From assembly GCF_019084045.1 (NCBI RefSeq), contig NZ_JAHRED010000003.1:372001-436000 (forward strand): a DNA stretch of 64,000 nt, given 5' to 3'. Made by a program: the position numbers and the translations under genes. Under the pieces are notes generated by a model. The model was given only the letters and a program-made list of their open reading frames with translations, searched no databases and had not been told where the DNA came from. The DNA is from Paeniglutamicibacter quisquiliarum. GTDB taxonomy: Bacteria; Actinomycetota; Actinomycetes; Actinomycetales; Micrococcaceae. Below, one piece after another: positions 34,216 through 45,501 of this stretch (within the stretch, counting starts at the first letter, position 1; each line of letters begins with the position of its first letter).

Positions 34216-34977
34216 GTGGAACTACCGGGATTCGTCTACCGGCTCTATGAGCGGCGGTTGCGGGGAATGCTGACCCCGGAAAAGCTGCCCGCGCATATCG
34301 GCGTGCTCGTGGACGGGAACCGTCGCTGGGCCAAGCTGTCGGGACAGACCACGGCCAGCGGACACCAGGCCGGTGCCGACAAGATCCTGGAATTCCTGGG
34401 CTGGTGCCAGGAACTGGACATCAACCTGGTCACGCTCTACATGCTGTCGACCGACAACATGAGCCGTTCCAGCGAGGAACTCGACGCCCTGATGGGGATC
34501 ATCGCCAACACCCTGGACCGTTTGGGTGAAACCAAGACCGTTCGCGTGAAACCCGTCGGCAACCTTGAACTGCTGCCCGACTACCTGGCCAACAAGCTGC
34601 GCGAGCTGGAGGCCTCCACCGCGCACGTCACCGGCATCCACGTCAACGTCGCGGTCGGCTACGGCGGCCGGCAGGAAATCGTCGATGCGGTCAAGGCGTT
34701 GCTGCTCCAGGGCCACGCCGATGGGCTGAATGCGGCGCAGATCGCCGAGGACCTCGATCCCGACCAGCTGGCCACCCACCTCTACACCAAGGGCCAGCCG
34801 GACCCGGACCTGGTCATTCGCACCTCGGGCGAACAACGCCTCTCCGGTTTCCTCACCTGGCAAAGCGCCTATTCGGAGTTCTACTTCTGCGAGGCGCTGT
34901 GGCCGGATTTCAGGCGCGTCGACTTCCTGCGCGCGCTGCGGGACTTCGCCGACAGGCAACGCCGCTTCGGCTCCTGA
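34216..34977 (+). CDS. cis-isoprenyl diphosphate synthase (UppS-like)
   Basis: 253 residues. Condenses isopentenyl diphosphate in cis onto an allylic diphosphate, making the lipid carrier (or its Z-farnesyl precursor) for wall glycans. Motif I: V-L-V-D-G-N-R-R-W-A near residue 31 with the catalytic aspartate. Later motifs: T-L-Y-M-L-S-T-D-N, V-A-V-G-Y-G-G-R-Q-E-I and L-V-I-R-T-S-G-E-Q-R-L-S-G-F-L near 205, then W-Q-S-A-Y-S-E-F-Y-F. Synteny with the mycobacterial short-chain Z-farnesyl synthase (Rv1086) suggests that type, but chain length is not readable here. GTG 34216 has CAGGAG 7 bases upstream; the longer frame starts inside the leader. Confidence 0.92.
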   Translation: MELPGFVYRLYERRLRGMLTPEKLPAHIGVLVDGNRRWAKLSGQTTASGHQAGADKILEFLGWCQELDINLVTLYMLSTDNMSRSSEELDALMGIIANTLDRLGETKTVRVKPVGNLELLPDYLANKLRELEASTAHVTGIHVNVAVGYGGRQEIVDAVKALLLQGHADGLNAAQIAEDLDPDQLATHLYTKGQPDPDLVIRTSGEQRLSGFLTWQSAYSEFYFCEALWPDFRRVDFLRALRDFADRQRRFGS

Positions 34978-35160
34978 CCCATGGTTCGGCCGGTGCGCTC
35001 CGCTGCGACATCCGGGCGTCGGCCAAGCTTCACCTTTTCTTAACCACGGCGCGGGCCGAACTCTAGGTTTGCCCGATGCATTCGGCGTATGTTGAGCGTA
35101 ACGGGTGATGAAGCCGTCATTGCCCGCTGAACGGGGCAGCACTCCCCGCGAGGAGCCACA

Positions 35161-36528
35161 GTGGTAGCGAAACAGGAAAACCCATCAACCGCACCCGCCG
35201 ACTCGGCAGCGACTGCCACCCAGATGGCATCGGCGGTAGGTACCCGGACCTTCGTCCTGGACACCTCGGTGTTGATCGCAGACCCCCACGCCATGTTGCG
35301 CTTTGCCGAACACCATGTGGTCCTGCCGCTGACAGTGATCACCGAACTCGAGCACAAGCGCAACGACCCCACGCTGGGCTATTTTGCCCGCGAGGCACTG
35401 CGGACCCTTGAGGACCTGGGCCGCAAGCACGGCGGGCTGGCCAACGACATGGAGGTCGGCAAGCAGGGCGGCACCCTGCGCGTGGAACTGAACCACATCG
35501 CGCCCGACGTCTTGCCGGTGGGGTTCCGCAACGCGGACAACGACACCCGCATCCTCGCCGTCGCAAAGGCCATGCTCGATGGGGGCCTGGATGTCACGTT
35601 GGTGTCCAAGGACATGCCCATGCGCATCAAGGCCTCGGCCATGGGCCTGACCGCCGAGGAATACCGCAACGAGCTGATCGCCGACTCCGGGTGGACCGGC
35701 GTGCACGAGATGGACGTGAGCCAGGAAGACATGTCGGCGCTCTACGCCGACGAGTCCCTGGAGCTCGAGGAGGCAGCCGAGCAGCCGGTGAACACCGGGC
35801 TGATCCTGCACTCCCCGCGCGGCTCGGCGCTGGGCAGGGTGGACCGCAACCACCTGGTGCGCCTGGTGCGCGGGGACCGCGAGGCCTTCGGGCTGCGCGG
35901 CCGCTCCGCCGAACAGCGCCTGGCCCTGGACCTGCTGCTCGACAAGGAAATCGGCATCGTTTCCCTCGGCGGCCGCGCCGGCACCGGCAAGTCGGCGCTC
36001 GCGCTGTGTGCCGGGCTCGAAGCGGTGATGGAACGCCGCGAGCACCGCAAGATCATGGTCTTCCGCCCGCTCTACGCGGTCGGCGGGCAGGAGCTGGGCT
36101 ACCTGCCCGGCGCCGAGGCGGAAAAGATGAACCCCTGGGCGCAGGCCGTGTTCGACACCCTGGGCTCGGTGGTCTCCAAGAACGCCATCGACGAGGTCAT
36201 GAGCCGGGGCATGCTCGAGGTGCTGCCGCTGACCCACATCCGCGGACGCTCGCTGCACGACGCGTTCGTGATCGTCGACGAGGCGCAGTCGCTGGAGCGC
36301 AACGTGCTGCTCACGGTGCTCTCGCGCATCGGGCAGAACTCCAAGGTGATCCTCACCCACGACGTGGCCCAGCGCGACAACCTGCGGGTGGGGCGGCACG
36401 ACGGCGTCGCGGCGGTGGTCGAACAGCTCAAGGGCCACCACCTCTTCGGGCACGTGACCCTGACCCGCTCCGAGCGCTCCGAGATCGCCGCGCTGGTCAC
36501 CGAGCTGCTCGAGGACCGCATCCACTAG
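35161..36528 (+). CDS. phoH2: PIN-PhoH fusion ATPase (PhoH2 type)
   Basis: 455 residues. An N-terminal PIN domain (about 25-160) has acidic metal ligands in [25 protein letters not shown] and V-S-K-D-M-P. A PhoH ATPase domain (about 225-455) shows Walker A G-R-A-G-T-G-K-S, Walker [11 protein letters not shown] and a T-H-D-x-A-Q-R-D-N-L segment. Members studied in mycobacteria act as RNA helicase/RNase. GTG 35161 has GAGGAG upstream at good spacing. It is the next conserved gene of the greA-to-phoH2 block. A strong GC-rich hairpin follows. Confidence 0.92.
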   Translation: MVAKQENPSTAPADSAATATQMASAVGTRTFVLDTSVLIADPHAMLRFAEHHVVLPLTVITELEHKRNDPTLGYFAREALRTLEDLGRKHGGLANDMEVGKQGGTLRVELNHIAPDVLPVGFRNADNDTRILAVAKAMLDGGLDVTLVSKDMPMRIKASAMGLTAEEYRNELIADSGWTGVHEMDVSQEDMSALYADESLELEEAAEQPVNTGLILHSPRGSALGRVDRNHLVRLVRGDREAFGLRGRSAEQRLALDLLLDKEIGIVSLGGRAGTGKSALALCAGLEAVMERREHRKIMVFRPLYAVGGQELGYLPGAEAEKMNPWAQAVFDTLGSVVSKNAIDEVMSRGMLEVLPLTHIRGRSLHDAFVIVDEAQSLERNVLLTVLSRIGQNSKVILTHDVAQRDNLRVGRHDGVAAVVEQLKGHHLFGHVTLTRSERSEIAALVTELLEDRIH

Positions 36529-36540
36529 CCGGGTGCAACC

Positions 36541-36581
36541 CCGGGGCGGTCCCGCGGTCCTAGGCCGCGGGCCCGCCCCGG
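36541..36581. terminator. bidirectional GC hairpin after phoH2
   Basis: CCGGGGCGG-T-CCCGCGG pairs with CCGCGGG-C-CCGCCCCGG. It overlaps the 3' end of the convergent unknown gene, so that gene's last codons are part of the hairpin. Confidence 0.65.
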
Positions 36582-37435
36582 TGCCGTGCGTTGTCGCGAT
36601 CCGCGGGTCCGGGGTGGTCCGCCAGCCCCGGGATCGGCCACAGCGGCGCCTGCCGCACATCGCTGAGCGAGGCCCGCGGCTGGGTGAACAACCCGTCGAT
36701 CATGTACTCGTCCACGGCGATGACGGACACCCGGTGCTCGAGCCCCGCATCCGGCCCGTCAAGCACCTGGTGCAGCACGCAGATGCCGGTGGCCCGGTCG
36801 AGCCGCACCCGCGTGCGGCCCGGGCCCAGCAGCGGCGCCTCCGCATTGACCGGGGCATATGAATGGCCCCGGGAAAGTTCCGCCTCCAGGCATTCGCGGC
36901 CCGATTCGTCCGTGAGCCTGCGCAGCGCATGGATGGTGCTGGGGTGGGGGAAGGACATGTCGGCCGGGCCCGGGGCGAAACCGGCGACCTCGACCGGATC
37001 CAGGAACGCGCCCCACAAACCCACCGGCATCAGCTCGTTGCCATAGGCTGCCTCCGGTCGCCGGGAGACCAGGCCGTCGTCCCCGTAGACCGGGGCCAGC
37101 AGCTGCGGCGGCAACAGCCAGCTCTTGCGGGTCGCGGCCACGAAGCCGGCGTCGCGGGAGTCGTTGATGTGCTCGGTGCGGAAGAGCACCGTGCCGTCCT
37201 CCTCCTCGACGCGGATGGCGTCCGGGCGCCTGATGAGCACCGTGAGGTGCCGGGGGCGGCCGGGGGCGGCAAAGGCCAGCCCGCGGCGTTCCTTGTCGGT
37301 GACGCCGATCCGGATCTGGATGGTGTTCCACAGCCAGGGGGAGGAGCGGGCAAGCCGACGGAAGTGCCCCATGAGTTCCTTGCTCGGTGCCCGGTCGGGG
37401 TCGGGAAAAACTGCCGCACCATTGAGCTGATCCAT
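36560..37435 (-). CDS. protein of unknown function
   Basis: 291 residues, not recognised. No signal peptide or membrane helix. It has a basic region near the start (F-R-R-L-A-R-S-S-P-W-L-W) and several Trp/Pro-rich segments (K-S-W-L-L-P-P-Q-L-L-A-P-V-Y; V-G-L-W-G-A-F-L-D-P). A run suggesting a beta-rich, possibly lipid- or ligand-binding fold reads G-A-G-R-T-R-V-R-L-like residues then A-T-G-I-C-V-L-H-Q. Start ATG 37435 is the first plausible one, but AAGG lies too close upstream to be convincing. Convergent with phoH2 and divergent from the prepilin peptidase gene. Codon bias matches neighbours, so it is a real native gene. Confidence 0.6.
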   Translation of the reverse strand: MDQLNGAAVFPDPDRAPSKELMGHFRRLARSSPWLWNTIQIRIGVTDKERRGLAFAAPGRPRHLTVLIRRPDAIRVEEEDGTVLFRTEHINDSRDAGFVAATRKSWLLPPQLLAPVYGDDGLVSRRPEAAYGNELMPVGLWGAFLDPVEVAGFAPGPADMSFPHPSTIHALRRLTDESGRECLEAELSRGHSYAPVNAEAPLLGPGRTRVRLDRATGICVLHQVLDGPDAGLEHRVSVIAVDEYMIDGLFTQPRASLSDVRQAPLWPIPGLADHPGPADRDNARHRGGPAA

Positions 37436-37519
37436 GCCTTCAGTGTAGCGAGGAGCCACATCGCGTGCCTTTGCCCTGCAGGTGGCGTGCCGCCGCTGAC
37501 AGCGGGGCCGCACACCGCG

Positions 37520-37525
37520 TAGGGT
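37520..37525 (+). promoter_or_regulatory. -10 element of the leaderless prepilin peptidase gene
   Basis: TAGGGT ends 7 bases before ATG 37533; there is no Shine-Dalgarno. Confidence 0.5.
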
Positions 37526-37532
37526 TTGGCCC

Positions 37533-38051
37533 ATGCCGCAACAAATCCTGCACTGGTTTGCCGCCGACCCCGCCCTGGCCACTGTGGCCGGAATCCTGGC
37601 CGCGCTGGCCCTGGCGCTGTACCTCTTCAACGCCGTGCGACTGACCATTATCGACTTCAAGTCGCACCTGCTGCCCAACCGGATCCTGGGCCCGTGGTTC
37701 ATTGCGGCGCTGGTGCTGCTGGGCGCGGCCGCCCTGCTGGCGGGGGAACCGATGGTGCTGTTGCGCATGGTCCTGGGAGCCGTCATCCTGTTCGCCGGCT
37801 ACCTGGTGCTGCACCTGATTGCGCCCGCCGGCATGGGGCTGGGGGACGTGAAACTGGCCGCCGTGCTGGGGCTCTACCTCGGCTTCCTCTCCTACACCCA
37901 CCTGCTGTGGGCCACCGCGTTCGCATTCATCATCGGGGCCCTCTGGTCGGTGGTGTTGCTGCTCGCCCGGAAGGTCACCCTGCGCTCCTCGGTCGCCTTC
38001 GGCCCGTTCATGCTGGCGGGAGCCGCCCTGGCCCTTGCCGTGGCGGGATAG
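37533..38051 (+). CDS. A24-family prepilin peptidase (short, TadV/CpaA-like)
   Basis: 172 residues, about six membrane helices. Aspartic protease that trims type IV-like prepilins. Both catalytic aspartates are visible: Asp41 in I-I-D-F-K-S-H-L-L-P-N and Asp105 in the GxGD motif M-G-L-G-D-V-K-L-A. The N-terminal methylase domain of PilD is absent, as in CpaA/TadV and actinobacterial forms. No pilin, secretion ATPase or Tad gene is nearby, so it is an orphan here. The NUDIX gene begins 5 bases after its stop. Confidence 0.85.
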   Translation: MPQQILHWFAADPALATVAGILAALALALYLFNAVRLTIIDFKSHLLPNRILGPWFIAALVLLGAAALLAGEPMVLLRMVLGAVILFAGYLVLHLIAPAGMGLGDVKLAAVLGLYLGFLSYTHLLWATAFAFIIGALWSVVLLLARKVTLRSSVAFGPFMLAGAALALAVAG

Positions 38052-38056
38052 CCGCC

Positions 38057-38542
38057 ATGCCCACACCGGAATTCATTCTCCGGATGCGCCGGAAGATCGG
38101 CAACGACCCGTTGTGGCTGCCCGGGGTCAAGGCCGTGGTGATTCACGGGGGCCGCGTGCTGCTGGTGCGCCGGGCCGACAACGGGCGCTGGACGCTTCCG
38201 GCCGGCATCCTGGAGCCGGGCGAGGAACCGGCAGTCGCGGCGGTGCGCGAGGTGTTCGAGGAAACCGCGGTGCACTGCGCCATCACCCGCCTCGTCGGGG
38301 TGGCAACGACCGACGAGGCGGTCTACCCCAACGGGGACCGCGCGCAGTACCTGGACATCATCCTGGCCGGAAAATACCTGGGCGGGGAGGCGAGGGTCAA
38401 CGACGACGAGAACCTCGAGGTGGCGTGGTTCGAGCTGGGGCAGCTGCCGGCACTGCCGCCCAAGCACCAACGCGCCATCGACTGGACCCTCGAGCCCGCC
38501 GAATCGGGCCACTTCATCACCGGCGGCCCCGAACCTGGCTGA
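38057..38542 (+). CDS. NUDIX hydrolase
   Basis: 161 residues. The NUDIX box runs from G-I-L-E-P-G-E-E-P through R-E-V-F-E-E-T-A-V (about 56-78): the Glu and Arg metal ligands are intact, but the usual glycine after E-E-x is alanine. V-L-L-V-R-R-A-D-N-G-R-W-T-L-P precedes it. Such proteins hydrolyse nucleoside diphosphate derivatives; the conserved R-W-T-L-P-A-G context resembles ADP-ribose or MutT-like members, but substrate is open. ATG 38057 lies 5 bases after the prepilin peptidase stop, so the two are co-transcribed. The preceding longer frame is a shadow of that gene. Confidence 0.9.
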   Translation: MPTPEFILRMRRKIGNDPLWLPGVKAVVIHGGRVLLVRRADNGRWTLPAGILEPGEEPAVAAVREVFEETAVHCAITRLVGVATTDEAVYPNGDRAQYLDIILAGKYLGGEARVNDDENLEVAWFELGQLPALPPKHQRAIDWTLEPAESGHFITGGPEPG

Positions 38543-38556
38543 CCCCTGACGCGAAA

Positions 38557-38620
38557 GGCGCCCCGCAGGTGCGCCCCTCCGGTTCCCGGGCGGGAATCGG
38601 CTGGTCTCCTGCGGGGCGCC
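38557..38620. terminator. bidirectional terminator between NUDIX and MFS genes
   Basis: Perfect 13-bp arms GGCGCCCCGCAGG / CCTGCGGGGCGCC around a loop that has its own TTCCCG/CGGGAA stem. Read on the minus strand it is followed by TTTCGC. Confidence 0.75.
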
Positions 38621-38644
38621 AACGTGCGGGGACGGCGAAGGAAC

Positions 38645-41085
<2,441 letters not shown>

Positions 41086-41206
41086 ATGTTGTGCCCGCGC
41101 CCACACCGAGGCGCGGCGCGGCGGCGCAGACACGCCGGGGGCGGTGCGCCGGGGACCAAACCCCGGTGCACCGCCCCCGCCAAGAAGAGCCCGTTCGTGC
41201 GACCGG

Positions 41207-42619
41207 TCAGTGCTTGCCGGTCATGGTGGTGACATCGAGCAGCTCGTCGAGCTGCGCCTCGGTGAGTTCGCCGCGCTCGACGAAGCCGAGGGCCACGGTC
41301 GCCTCGCGCACCGTGAGCCCGTCGGCGACCGCCTTCTTGGCGATCTTCGCCGCGTTCTCGTAGCCGATCACCTTGTTCAGCGGGGTGACGATCGAGGGGG
41401 AGGCCTCGGCCAGGAAGCGCGCGCGCTCCACATTGGCGGTGATCCCGTCGACCATCTTTTCCGCCATCACCCGGGTGGTGTTGCCCAGCAGGCGGATGGA
41501 CTCGAGCAGGTTCGAGGCCATCACCGGGATGCCGACGTTCAGCTCGAACGCCCCGTTGGTCCCGGACCACGCGATCGCGGTGTCGTTGCCGATCACCTGG
41601 GCGGCGACCATGATCGCGGCCTCCGAGATCACCGGGTTGACCTTGCCGGGCATGATCGAGGATCCGGGCTGCAGGTCCGGGATGGCGATCTCGCCCAGCC
41701 CGGTGTTGGGGCCCGAGCCCATCCAGCGCAGGTCGTTGTTGACCTTCATCAGCGAAATCGCGATGTTGCGCAGCTGGGCGGAGGCCTCGATGAGCCCGTC
41801 GCGGTTGGCCTGGGCCTCGAAGTGGTTGCGGGCCTCGGTCAGCGGCAGCCCGGTGTCCTGCGCCAGCAGCTCGATGACGCGCTCGGGGAAGCCGTCGGGG
41901 GTGTTGATGCCGGTGCCCACGGCGGTGCCGCCCAGCGGCACCTCGGCCACGCGCGGGAGGGAAGCCATGATGCGTTCGGCGCCGTAGCGCATCTGGGCGG
42001 CGTACCCGCCGAACTCCTGGCCCAGGGTCACCGGGGTCGCGTCCATCAGGTGCGTGCGTCCGGACTTCACCACGTCCCTGAACTCGACGGCCTTGGCCTC
42101 CAGCGAGGCGGCCAGGACCTCGAGGCCGGGGATCACGTCGCCGAGCAACCCGGCTGTCGCAGCGACGTGGACCGAGGTGGGGAACACGTCGTTGGAGGAC
42201 TGTGACGCGTTGACATGGTCGTTGGGGTGCACCACGGTGTCGGAGCCGGCCGCCGTGAGCGCGCGCGTGGCCAGCTCGGCGAGCACCTCGTTCATGTTCA
42301 TGTTGCTCGAGGTTCCCGAGCCGGTCTGGAACACGTCGATGGGGAAATGCGCGTCGTACTTGTTCGCGGCGACCCCGTCGGCCGCTGCCACGATGGCGTG
42401 CGCGCGCTCGGCATCCAGCACCCCGAGCTCCAGGTTCGCCAGGGCGGCGGCCTTCTTCACCTGGGCCAGGGCCCGGATGTGCGCGGGTTCGAGTTTCTTC
42501 CCGGAGATCGGGAAGTTCTGGACCGCGCGCTGGGTCTGCGCCCGGTAGAGGGCGGCGGCCGGCACGCGGACCTCGCCCATGGTGTCGTGTTCGATGCGGA
42601 AATCTGCAGAAGTGTCCAT
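41207..42619 (-). CDS. fumC: class II fumarate hydratase
   Basis: 470 residues. Interconverts fumarate and malate; iron-independent homotetramer. The superfamily signature [11 protein letters not shown] is present near residue 322 with the catalytic loop serine. The substrate-site blocks [12 protein letters not shown] near 98 and [12 protein letters not shown] near 131 (with the His of T-G-x-x-H type sites nearby in S-G-R-T-H-L-M-D-A) are clear. ATG 42619 is favoured: TAGCGT ends 7 bases before it. The fum-glpX-DUF4245 grouping recalls mycobacterial Rv1098c-Rv1100. Confidence 0.96.
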   Translation of the reverse strand: MDTSADFRIEHDTMGEVRVPAAALYRAQTQRAVQNFPISGKKLEPAHIRALAQVKKAAALANLELGVLDAERAHAIVAAADGVAANKYDAHFPIDVFQTGSGTSSNMNMNEVLAELATRALTAAGSDTVVHPNDHVNASQSSNDVFPTSVHVAATAGLLGDVIPGLEVLAASLEAKAVEFRDVVKSGRTHLMDATPVTLGQEFGGYAAQMRYGAERIMASLPRVAEVPLGGTAVGTGINTPDGFPERVIELLAQDTGLPLTEARNHFEAQANRDGLIEASAQLRNIAISLMKVNNDLRWMGSGPNTGLGEIAIPDLQPGSSIMPGKVNPVISEAAIMVAAQVIGNDTAIAWSGTNGAFELNVGIPVMASNLLESIRLLGNTTRVMAEKMVDGITANVERARFLAEASPSIVTPLNKVIGYENAAKIAKKAVADGLTVREATVALGFVERGELTEAQLDELLDVTTMTGKH

Positions 42620-42626
42620 GCCAGAC

Positions 42627-42632
42627 ACGCTA
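42627..42632 (-). promoter_or_regulatory. -10 element of leaderless fumC
   Basis: TAGCGT (minus strand) lies 7 bases before ATG 42619. Confidence 0.45.
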
Positions 42633-42695
42633 CGCCGCATGCACGGCCTTCGGCAGTGGCCGGGCGCACAGTTCAGCCCAATGGCGAACGCGGGA

Positions 42696-42745
42696 ATAAA
42701 AAAGGCGCCCACCTGCAACCCGTGGCACGGGCTGCCGGTGGGCGC
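42696..42745 (-). terminator. intrinsic terminator of the carbonic anhydrase gene
   Basis: On the minus strand, GCGCCCACC / GGTGGGCGC arms (42737-42745 and 42705-42713) are followed by a T-rich run (AATAAAAAA on the plus strand). Confidence 0.8.
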
Positions 42746-42756
42746 GGCGGTTGCGG

Positions 42757-43395
42757 CTAGAGCACGCCGAAGCCGGAGACCATTTCCGCCTTGCCCTCGG
42801 CCAGGCGGTAGGTCACCCCGATCACCGCGGTGCGGCCCTCTTCCACGGCCGAGGAAATGATGCGCGACTGTTCCACCAGGCGGTGGGTGGTCTGCTGCAC
42901 GTGCTCCACCACGGTGGTGTTGACGTCGCGGATGCCGTTGCGCCTGGCGGTGATCACCGACGGGGTGATGTGCTCGACGAGGTCGCGGATGAAGCCCGGG
43001 GGCATGGTTCCGCTTTCCACCGAATCGATGGTGGCCGTCACCGCGCCGCAGGAGTCGTGGCCCAGGACCACGATCAGCGGGACGTTCAACATGGCCACCG
43101 AGTACTCCAGGGAGCCCAGTGCCGCCGAGTCGATGACGTGGCCGGCGGTGCGCACCACGAACACGTCGCCCAGGCCCAGGTCGAAGATGATTTCGGCGGC
43201 GAGACGGGAGTCCGAGCAACCGAAGATCACGGCGAAGGGGTGCTGCTTGTCCACCAGGAACTGCCGGCGCAGCGCATCCTGGTTGGGGTGGTCGGTGTGA
43301 CCGGCCACGAAGCGGGAATTGCCTTCGCGCAATTTCCGCCATGCCTGTGCGGGAGTCAGGTCAAGGTGGTCGACGGGGACGTCGGATTCATTCAT
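42757..43395 (-). CDS. beta-carbonic anhydrase
   Basis: 212 residues. Interconverts CO2 and bicarbonate. Zinc-site residues are visible: Cys60, Asp62 and Arg64 in F-G-C-S-D-S-R, and His113 and Cys116 in L-G-H-D-S-C-G. The R-T-A-G-H dyad region near 82-86 replaces the commoner R-N-A-G. ATG 43395 is chosen because TAAGCT lies 7 bases upstream (leaderless) and because it begins M-N-E-S-D; the in-frame GTG at 43434 has no support. Supplies bicarbonate for carboxylases; the purE/purK pair in the window is one possible consumer. Confidence 0.93.
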   Translation of the reverse strand: MNESDVPVDHLDLTPAQAWRKLREGNSRFVAGHTDHPNQDALRRQFLVDKQHPFAVIFGCSDSRLAAEIIFDLGLGDVFVVRTAGHVIDSAALGSLEYSVAMLNVPLIVVLGHDSCGAVTATIDSVESGTMPPGFIRDLVEHITPSVITARRNGIRDVNTTVVEHVQQTTHRLVEQSRIISSAVEEGRTAVIGVTYRLAEGKAEMVSGFGVL

Positions 43396-43402
43396 GTTTT
43401 TT

Positions 43403-43408
43403 AGCTTA
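43403..43408 (-). promoter_or_regulatory. -10 element of the leaderless carbonic anhydrase gene
   Basis: TAAGCT on the minus strand, 7 bases before ATG 43395. Confidence 0.5.
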
Positions 43409-43536
43409 GACGCCCCGACTGCCCGGGTTGGCACGCCCTACGTTTCGTGAAGCCCGCAATCGGGGCGCGCCGAGGGGGTGCGCTGTGGCAATTCTCACAC
43501 TTCCGTGCCGTATTCGGCGTCCCGGCGGCGGACCCG

Positions 43537-44238
43537 CTACTTTGCGGGGATCTCCTGCTGGGCCAGGCGGGCCAGCGACTCAAGGGTGCCAAGGCCGCTG
43601 TCGCTGGTCAGCACGATGGTCGACTTGCCGAGCGTTCCGATCAGGATCTCGGACTTTCCCTTGGTGCGCAGCTCCCAGTCGGTCCCGTCCACCGCGTGGG
43701 TGCCGGCGAGGGCGGCGTTCTCGGTTACCGCGGCCAGCCAGGACGGGTTGGCCCCGGCGGTCTGCCTGACCCAGACGAACTCGTCGTCCTTGGTGACCAC
43801 CCCGAATTCCCAGAACTTGATCCCGTCGACGTTCCCGGTGATCCAGCGCGCGAAGTTCACGTAGTCGCCCTCGGGAAGGTTCGGTGCCCAGGGCGTGAAG
43901 TCGGCATCCGCGGCGGCCTGCGAGGCGACATCGGCAACGTCGACCGGGGCGCGGAAGTTCTCGGCCTTGTCGGGCGGGTTGATCAGGATGACGGGGATCG
44001 CCACGGCGACGGTGAGCAACACCGAGATGATCATGCCCTTGAGCGTCTGGTTGGCGCGCTTGGCCTGGGAGGGGGTCAGGACGGGCTTGACGGGCTGTTG
44101 CGCATCCTCCGGCGCCGAAGCGGAAACGTGCGTTGGCGCGTCGGCGTCCACGGGCGCCGGGGTGGTGGCGCTTGCGGGGGATGCTGCGGGTACGGCGGGG
44201 CCTTCGGGGTGTTCACTCACCCCTCCATTCTCGCCCAT
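43537..44238 (-). CDS. DUF4245 membrane-anchored protein
   Basis: About 233 residues. An Ala/Pro-rich cytoplasmic N-terminus (to about 65) precedes one membrane helix (M-I-I-S-V-L-L-T-V-A-V-A-I-P-V-I-L-I) and an extracytoplasmic domain of about 150 residues. That domain has tryptophans in F-T-P-W-A-P-N-L-P, F-A-R-W-I-T-G and N-P-S-W-L-A-A-V. It is an actinobacterial family of unknown role, conserved next to glpX, from which it diverges here. Start uncertain: ATG 44238 lies 11 bases after a TAGATT -10-like element; GTG 44220 abuts GGAGGG. Confidence 0.82.
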   Translation of the reverse strand: MGENGGVSEHPEGPAVPAASPASATTPAPVDADAPTHVSASAPEDAQQPVKPVLTPSQAKRANQTLKGMIISVLLTVAVAIPVILINPPDKAENFRAPVDVADVASQAAADADFTPWAPNLPEGDYVNFARWITGNVDGIKFWEFGVVTKDDEFVWVRQTAGANPSWLAAVTENAALAGTHAVDGTDWELRTKGKSEILIGTLGKSTIVLTSDSGLGTLESLARLAQQEIPAK

Positions 44239-44391
44239 CCGCCGCGCAGAATCTAAACGGGCGGGCACCGGCCCCGGATGCGGCCGGGCGCGTAATGCAA
44301 GTCGGGCCGAAAGGGACTAGTTGGCCCCGGGAGATATGATGGGGGCTGTTGGCCCCCGGCAAACGAACAGATCTCAACGACGAGGAAGACC

Positions 44392-45414
44392 GTGACTGAA
44401 GCCACGAATTTTGCCCACCTGTCCCCACGACTGTCTGTCAGCGACGCGTCACCCGACCGCAACCTGGCCCTTGAGCTGGTGCGTGCCACCGAGGCGGCGG
44501 CGATCGCCTCGAGCCCCTGGGTCGGTTTCGGCGACAAGAACGCCGCCGACGGCGCGGCCGTCGACGCCATGCGCTCGCTGCTGTCCACCGTGTCCTTCAA
44601 TGGCGTGGTCGTCATCGGCGAAGGCGAAAAGGACGAAGCCCCGATGCTGTTCAATGGCGAACGCGTGGGCGACGGAACCGGCGCCGAATGCGACGTCGCC
44701 GTCGACCCGATCGACGGAACCCGCCTGACCGCCCTGGGCATCAACAACGCGCTTTCGGTCCTGGCCGTTGCCGACCGCGGTTCCATGTTCGACCCGTCCG
44801 CGGTCTTCTACATGGAAAAGCTTGTCACCGGTCCCGAGGCCGCCGAGCTGGTCGACCTGCGCCTGCCGGTCAAGCAGAACCTGCACCTGATCGCCAAGGC
44901 CAAGGGCAAGAAGATCAACCAGATCACCGTGTGCATCCTTGACCGTCCGCGCCACGCGGGCCTGGTCGAGGAGATCCGAGCCGCCGGTGCGCGCACCAAG
45001 TTCATCATGGACGGCGACGTCGCCGGCGCCATTGCCGCCACCCGCGAGGGCACCGGCGTGGATGCGCTGATGGGCATCGGCGGCACCCCCGAGGGCATCG
45101 TCACCGCCTGCGCCATCAAGTCGCTCGGCGGCATCATCCAGGGCCGCCTGTGGCCCACGGACGACGATGAGAAGCAGAAGGCCATCGACGCAGGCCACGA
45201 CCTGGACCGCGTGCTGACCACCAACGACCTGGTCACCAGCGACAACTGCTACTTCGCCGCCACCGGCATCACCGACGGCGACCTGCTGCGCGGGGTGCGC
45301 TACAAGAACAACCGCATCCACACCCAGTCGATCGTGATGCGCTCGAAGTCGGGCACCATCCGCTTCGTCGAGGGCGAGCACCAGTCCGACAAGTGGGAAG
45401 CGTACACCCGCTAG
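44392..45414 (+). CDS. glpX: class II fructose-1,6-bisphosphatase
   Basis: 340 residues. Gluconeogenic phosphatase, the GlpX type that is the main FBPase in actinobacteria. Metal-site motifs: [11 protein letters not shown] near residue 77, [11 protein letters not shown] near 101 (D-P-x-D-G-T lithium-sensitive phosphatase motif), and [10 protein letters not shown] near 226. GTG 44392 has GAGGAAG upstream. TATGAT at 44335-44340 is a plausible -10, followed by a GGGGGC/GCCCCC hairpin at 44341-44357 in the presumed leader. Ends in a very strong terminator shared with convergent manA. Confidence 0.96.
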   Translation: MTEATNFAHLSPRLSVSDASPDRNLALELVRATEAAAIASSPWVGFGDKNAADGAAVDAMRSLLSTVSFNGVVVIGEGEKDEAPMLFNGERVGDGTGAECDVAVDPIDGTRLTALGINNALSVLAVADRGSMFDPSAVFYMEKLVTGPEAAELVDLRLPVKQNLHLIAKAKGKKINQITVCILDRPRHAGLVEEIRAAGARTKFIMDGDVAGAIAATREGTGVDALMGIGGTPEGIVTACAIKSLGGIIQGRLWPTDDDEKQKAIDAGHDLDRVLTTNDLVTSDNCYFAATGITDGDLLRGVRYKNNRIHTQSIVMRSKSGTIRFVEGEHQSDKWEAYTR

Positions 45415-45440
45415 AACGCCTTGCGGCCCTGCCGCAAAAC

Positions 45441-45489
45441 GCAGCGGTGCCCGGCGGGAATCACTTCCCGCCGGGCACCGCTGCTTTTT
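45441..45489. terminator. bidirectional terminator between glpX and manA
   Basis: Perfect 20-bp stem (GCAGCGGTGCCCGGCGGGAA / TTCCCGCCGGGCACCGCTGC), 4-base loop, then TTTTT on the plus strand. One of the longest perfect stems in the window. Confidence 0.93.
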
Positions 45490-45501
45490 GTCAGTCGGGG
45501 C

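Noticed and set aside
36560-37786. 408-residue version of the unknown protein
   Set aside because: The extra N-terminus overlaps the prepilin peptidase gene and its promoter; translation from ATG 37435 is more economical.
41207-43342. 711-residue frame covering fumarase and upstream DNA
   Set aside because: The first 240 residues are a shadow of the carbonic anhydrase gene; the enzyme begins at M-D-T-S-A-D and matches family length from there.
44341-44357. GGGGGC/GCCCCC hairpin as a terminator upstream of glpX
   Set aside because: It immediately follows a -10-like TATGAT and lies in the presumed leader of glpX, with no gene ending there; a leader stem is more likely.
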